Positions 7,056 to 7,945 of a stretch of DNA of 7,945 bases are shown piece after piece (the first letter of the stretch is position 1; the number at the start of each line of letters is the position of its first letter). The DNA comes from an uncultured Flavobacteriales bacterium (GTDB lineage Bacteria; Bacteroidota; Bacteroidia; Flavobacteriales_D; Sanyastnellaceae). A program made the position numbers and the translations under genes. The stretch lies in assembly GCA_913057815.1 (NCBI GenBank), contig CAJXOV010000088.1, positions 1-7,945 of the forward strand, given 5' to 3'. The notes beneath the pieces are model-generated. The model searched no databases. It had not been told where the DNA came from and was given only the letters and a program-made list of their open reading frames with translations.

Positions 7056-7826
7056 CTATGACCTCTTCACAAAGATAAAATCGACTGCACTAACTTTTTT
7101 AGAAGGCCTTTTACTAATAGTTAACGCTCCTTTACAGTCAAACCCATTTTCATTTAAGAACTCTAAAAGCTCAAAATGAGAAAAGTTATTTTCATATGGA
7201 GATAAGAACATATACTCTATTAATAGAACCTCAGTTTTCTTAAGAGTTTCTATACCATTTCTAAGAACAGTAAGCTCATTCCCTTGAGTATCTATTTTAA
7301 TAAAAAATGTATCGTCCTGCAGCTGATTACTTTGAATGTAATTATCAAGAGTATCCGTAGGCACCTCAGTTTCTTTCATTAAATCAGGGTTATCCCATGG
7401 AAACTCCGATTTTAATACTTCAGCATCAGAACCTACTATACTATTCATAGAAGAGTCTTCATGCAAATGAAATGTAACTACGCCTTTTTTATCAGAAAGA
7501 GCAATATTGGCTATCGATACATCAATATTATTATTGATTGTTTTTATAGCCTCGTTCATCTGCTTATTAGGCTCAAAACAAATTGTTTTATCAAACGGAA
7601 CAAAAAGATTAGCTACAGCAGTGAATTTACCCATATGGGTTCCTATATCCAACATAACATTGGCATTCTTCCTATAATTAACTGCAGTTTCCATGATCTC
7701 TATTAGATCAGTTGGAATATTCTTGAGCACTTCAAAGTCTAGATTATATTTGGCAGCTTTCTGCGCTAAATCTTCTTTTTTAACATGAGATTTAGCTTTG
7801 TGATATATACTTGTTTTGATGCTCAT
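7056..7826 (-). CDS. FkbM-family SAM-dependent methyltransferase
   Basis: The 256-aa product is a class I (Rossmann-fold) methyltransferase of the FkbM/Methyltransf_21 family, members of which O-methylate sugars, polyketides or other small or surface molecules. Seen in order: motif I MLDIGTHMGKF (58-68) for SAM binding; an acidic ribose-contact motif CFEPNKQM (83-90, Glu85); IALSDKKGVVTFHLHE (108-123), the family's A-L-S-D segment; VPTDTLDNYI (155-164); and FFIKIDTQGNELTVLRNG (174-191) followed by VLLIEY (200-205), both strongly diagnostic. No signal peptide or membrane segment is seen, so it is cytoplasmic. Motif I has His where the common form has Asn (DxGANxG). The region looks AT-richer than the SusC/D genes. 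The acceptor is unknown; FkbM genes often lie in O-antigen or capsule clusters, but none is visible before the contig ends. The start at 7826 precedes a plausible helical N-terminal extension of about 55 residues. Confidence 0.93.
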   Translation of the reverse strand: MSIKTSIYHKAKSHVKKEDLAQKAAKYNLDFEVLKNIPTDLIEIMETAVNYRKNANVMLDIGTHMGKFTAVANLFVPFDKTICFEPNKQMNEAIKTINNNIDVSIANIALSDKKGVVTFHLHEDSSMNSIVGSDAEVLKSEFPWDNPDLMKETEVPTDTLDNYIQSNQLQDDTFFIKIDTQGNELTVLRNGIETLKKTEVLLIEYMFLSPYENNFSHFELLEFLNENGFDCKGALTISKRPSKKVSAVDFIFVKRS

Positions 7827-7881
7827 AGTGCTCGTTTTAATAGGTCGATTATTCCAGACTTAATACTGGAAATTCACTTGA

Positions 7882-7889
7882 CAAATATA
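7882..7889 (-). promoter_or_regulatory. Candidate Bacteroidota -7 promoter element of the FkbM gene
   Basis: On the - strand this reads TATATTTG, an exact match to the TAnnTTTG -7 consensus of Bacteroidota primary sigma factor promoters. It sits 55 nt before the ATG at 7826, implying a leader of roughly 45-50 nt. No TTG is found at the expected -33 position, and only 23 genomic bases remain upstream before the adapter, so support is partial. Confidence 0.4.
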
Positions 7890-7912
7890 ACAATTGACCT
7901 CTTGTATTACTC

Positions 7913-7945
7913 CTGTCTCTTATACACATCTGACGCTGCCGACGA
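7913..7945 (-). other. Untrimmed Illumina Nextera adapter, reverse complement (artefact)
   Basis: The last 33 bases are the reverse complement of the adapter at 10-42: mosaic end CTGTCTCTTATACACATCT (7913-7931), then GACGCTGCCGACGA (7932-7945). Genomic sequence ends at about 7912. The contig is bounded by the same adapter in inverted orientation, as expected when reads run through short inserts into the adapter and the assembler keeps it. Confidence 0.98.

Noticed and set aside
7461..7706. 81-aa reading frame on the + strand
   Set aside because: It is antisense to the SAM-binding region of the FkbM gene, which has clear family motifs.
1..7945. Composite or Tn5-like transposon defined by 19-bp inverted mosaic ends
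   Set aside because: The inverted ends are Nextera adapter sequence with its primer tail and an index; there is no transposase or target duplication.

Overview
The window is one assembled contig from a Bacteroidota member, most like a Flavobacteriia/Cytophagia-type environmental bacterium. Evidence: an adjacent SusC/RagA-SusD/RagB outer-membrane import pair, which is diagnostic of the phylum; A-rich start contexts with no Shine-Dalgarno sequence in front of any gene; moderate to low GC; and a TAnnTTTG-type -7 promoter element. Genus or species cannot be read from the sequence. Both physical ends are library artefacts. Bases 1-42 are the Illumina Nextera i5-side adapter, with an apparent i5 index before it, and 7913-7945 are the reverse complement of the same adapter. 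Only 43-7912 is genomic sequence, and neither end is a biological boundary.

Layout. Left part, + strand (103-5983): a compact four-gene operon with gaps of 17, 28 and 1 nt. It encodes a 1034-aa TonB-dependent SusC/RagA transporter, a 464-aa SusD/RagB surface lipoprotein, a 163-aa small lipoprotein resembling the DUF5004 type, and a 280-aa exported protein that appears to consist of two diverged copies of one beta-rich domain. A strong intrinsic terminator at 6026-6057 closes the operon; its flanking A and T tracts let it work in both directions. Right part, - strand: a convergent gene (6123-6851) for an exported DUF4197-family protein shares that terminator, and behind it lies an AT-rich FkbM-family SAM-dependent methyltransferase gene (7056-7826) with its own promoter-like sequence near the contig end.

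How the genes work together. SusC and SusD should form the outer-membrane barrel-and-lid complex that captures an oligomer (glycan or peptide) and imports it with TonB energy. The two small exported proteins sit where SusE/SusF-like accessory binding proteins are found and may help bind substrate, but neither has a proven function. No hydrolase, sulfatase, peptidase or regulator is encoded here, so the substrate cannot be assigned. The DUF4197 and FkbM genes show no evident functional link to the import operon.

No CRISPR array, insertion sequence, tRNA/rRNA gene, phage gene or defence system was seen. The points most worth following are the internally duplicated, non-lipidated protein in the SusE-like slot, the enzyme-free SusCD operon, and the untrimmed adapters.
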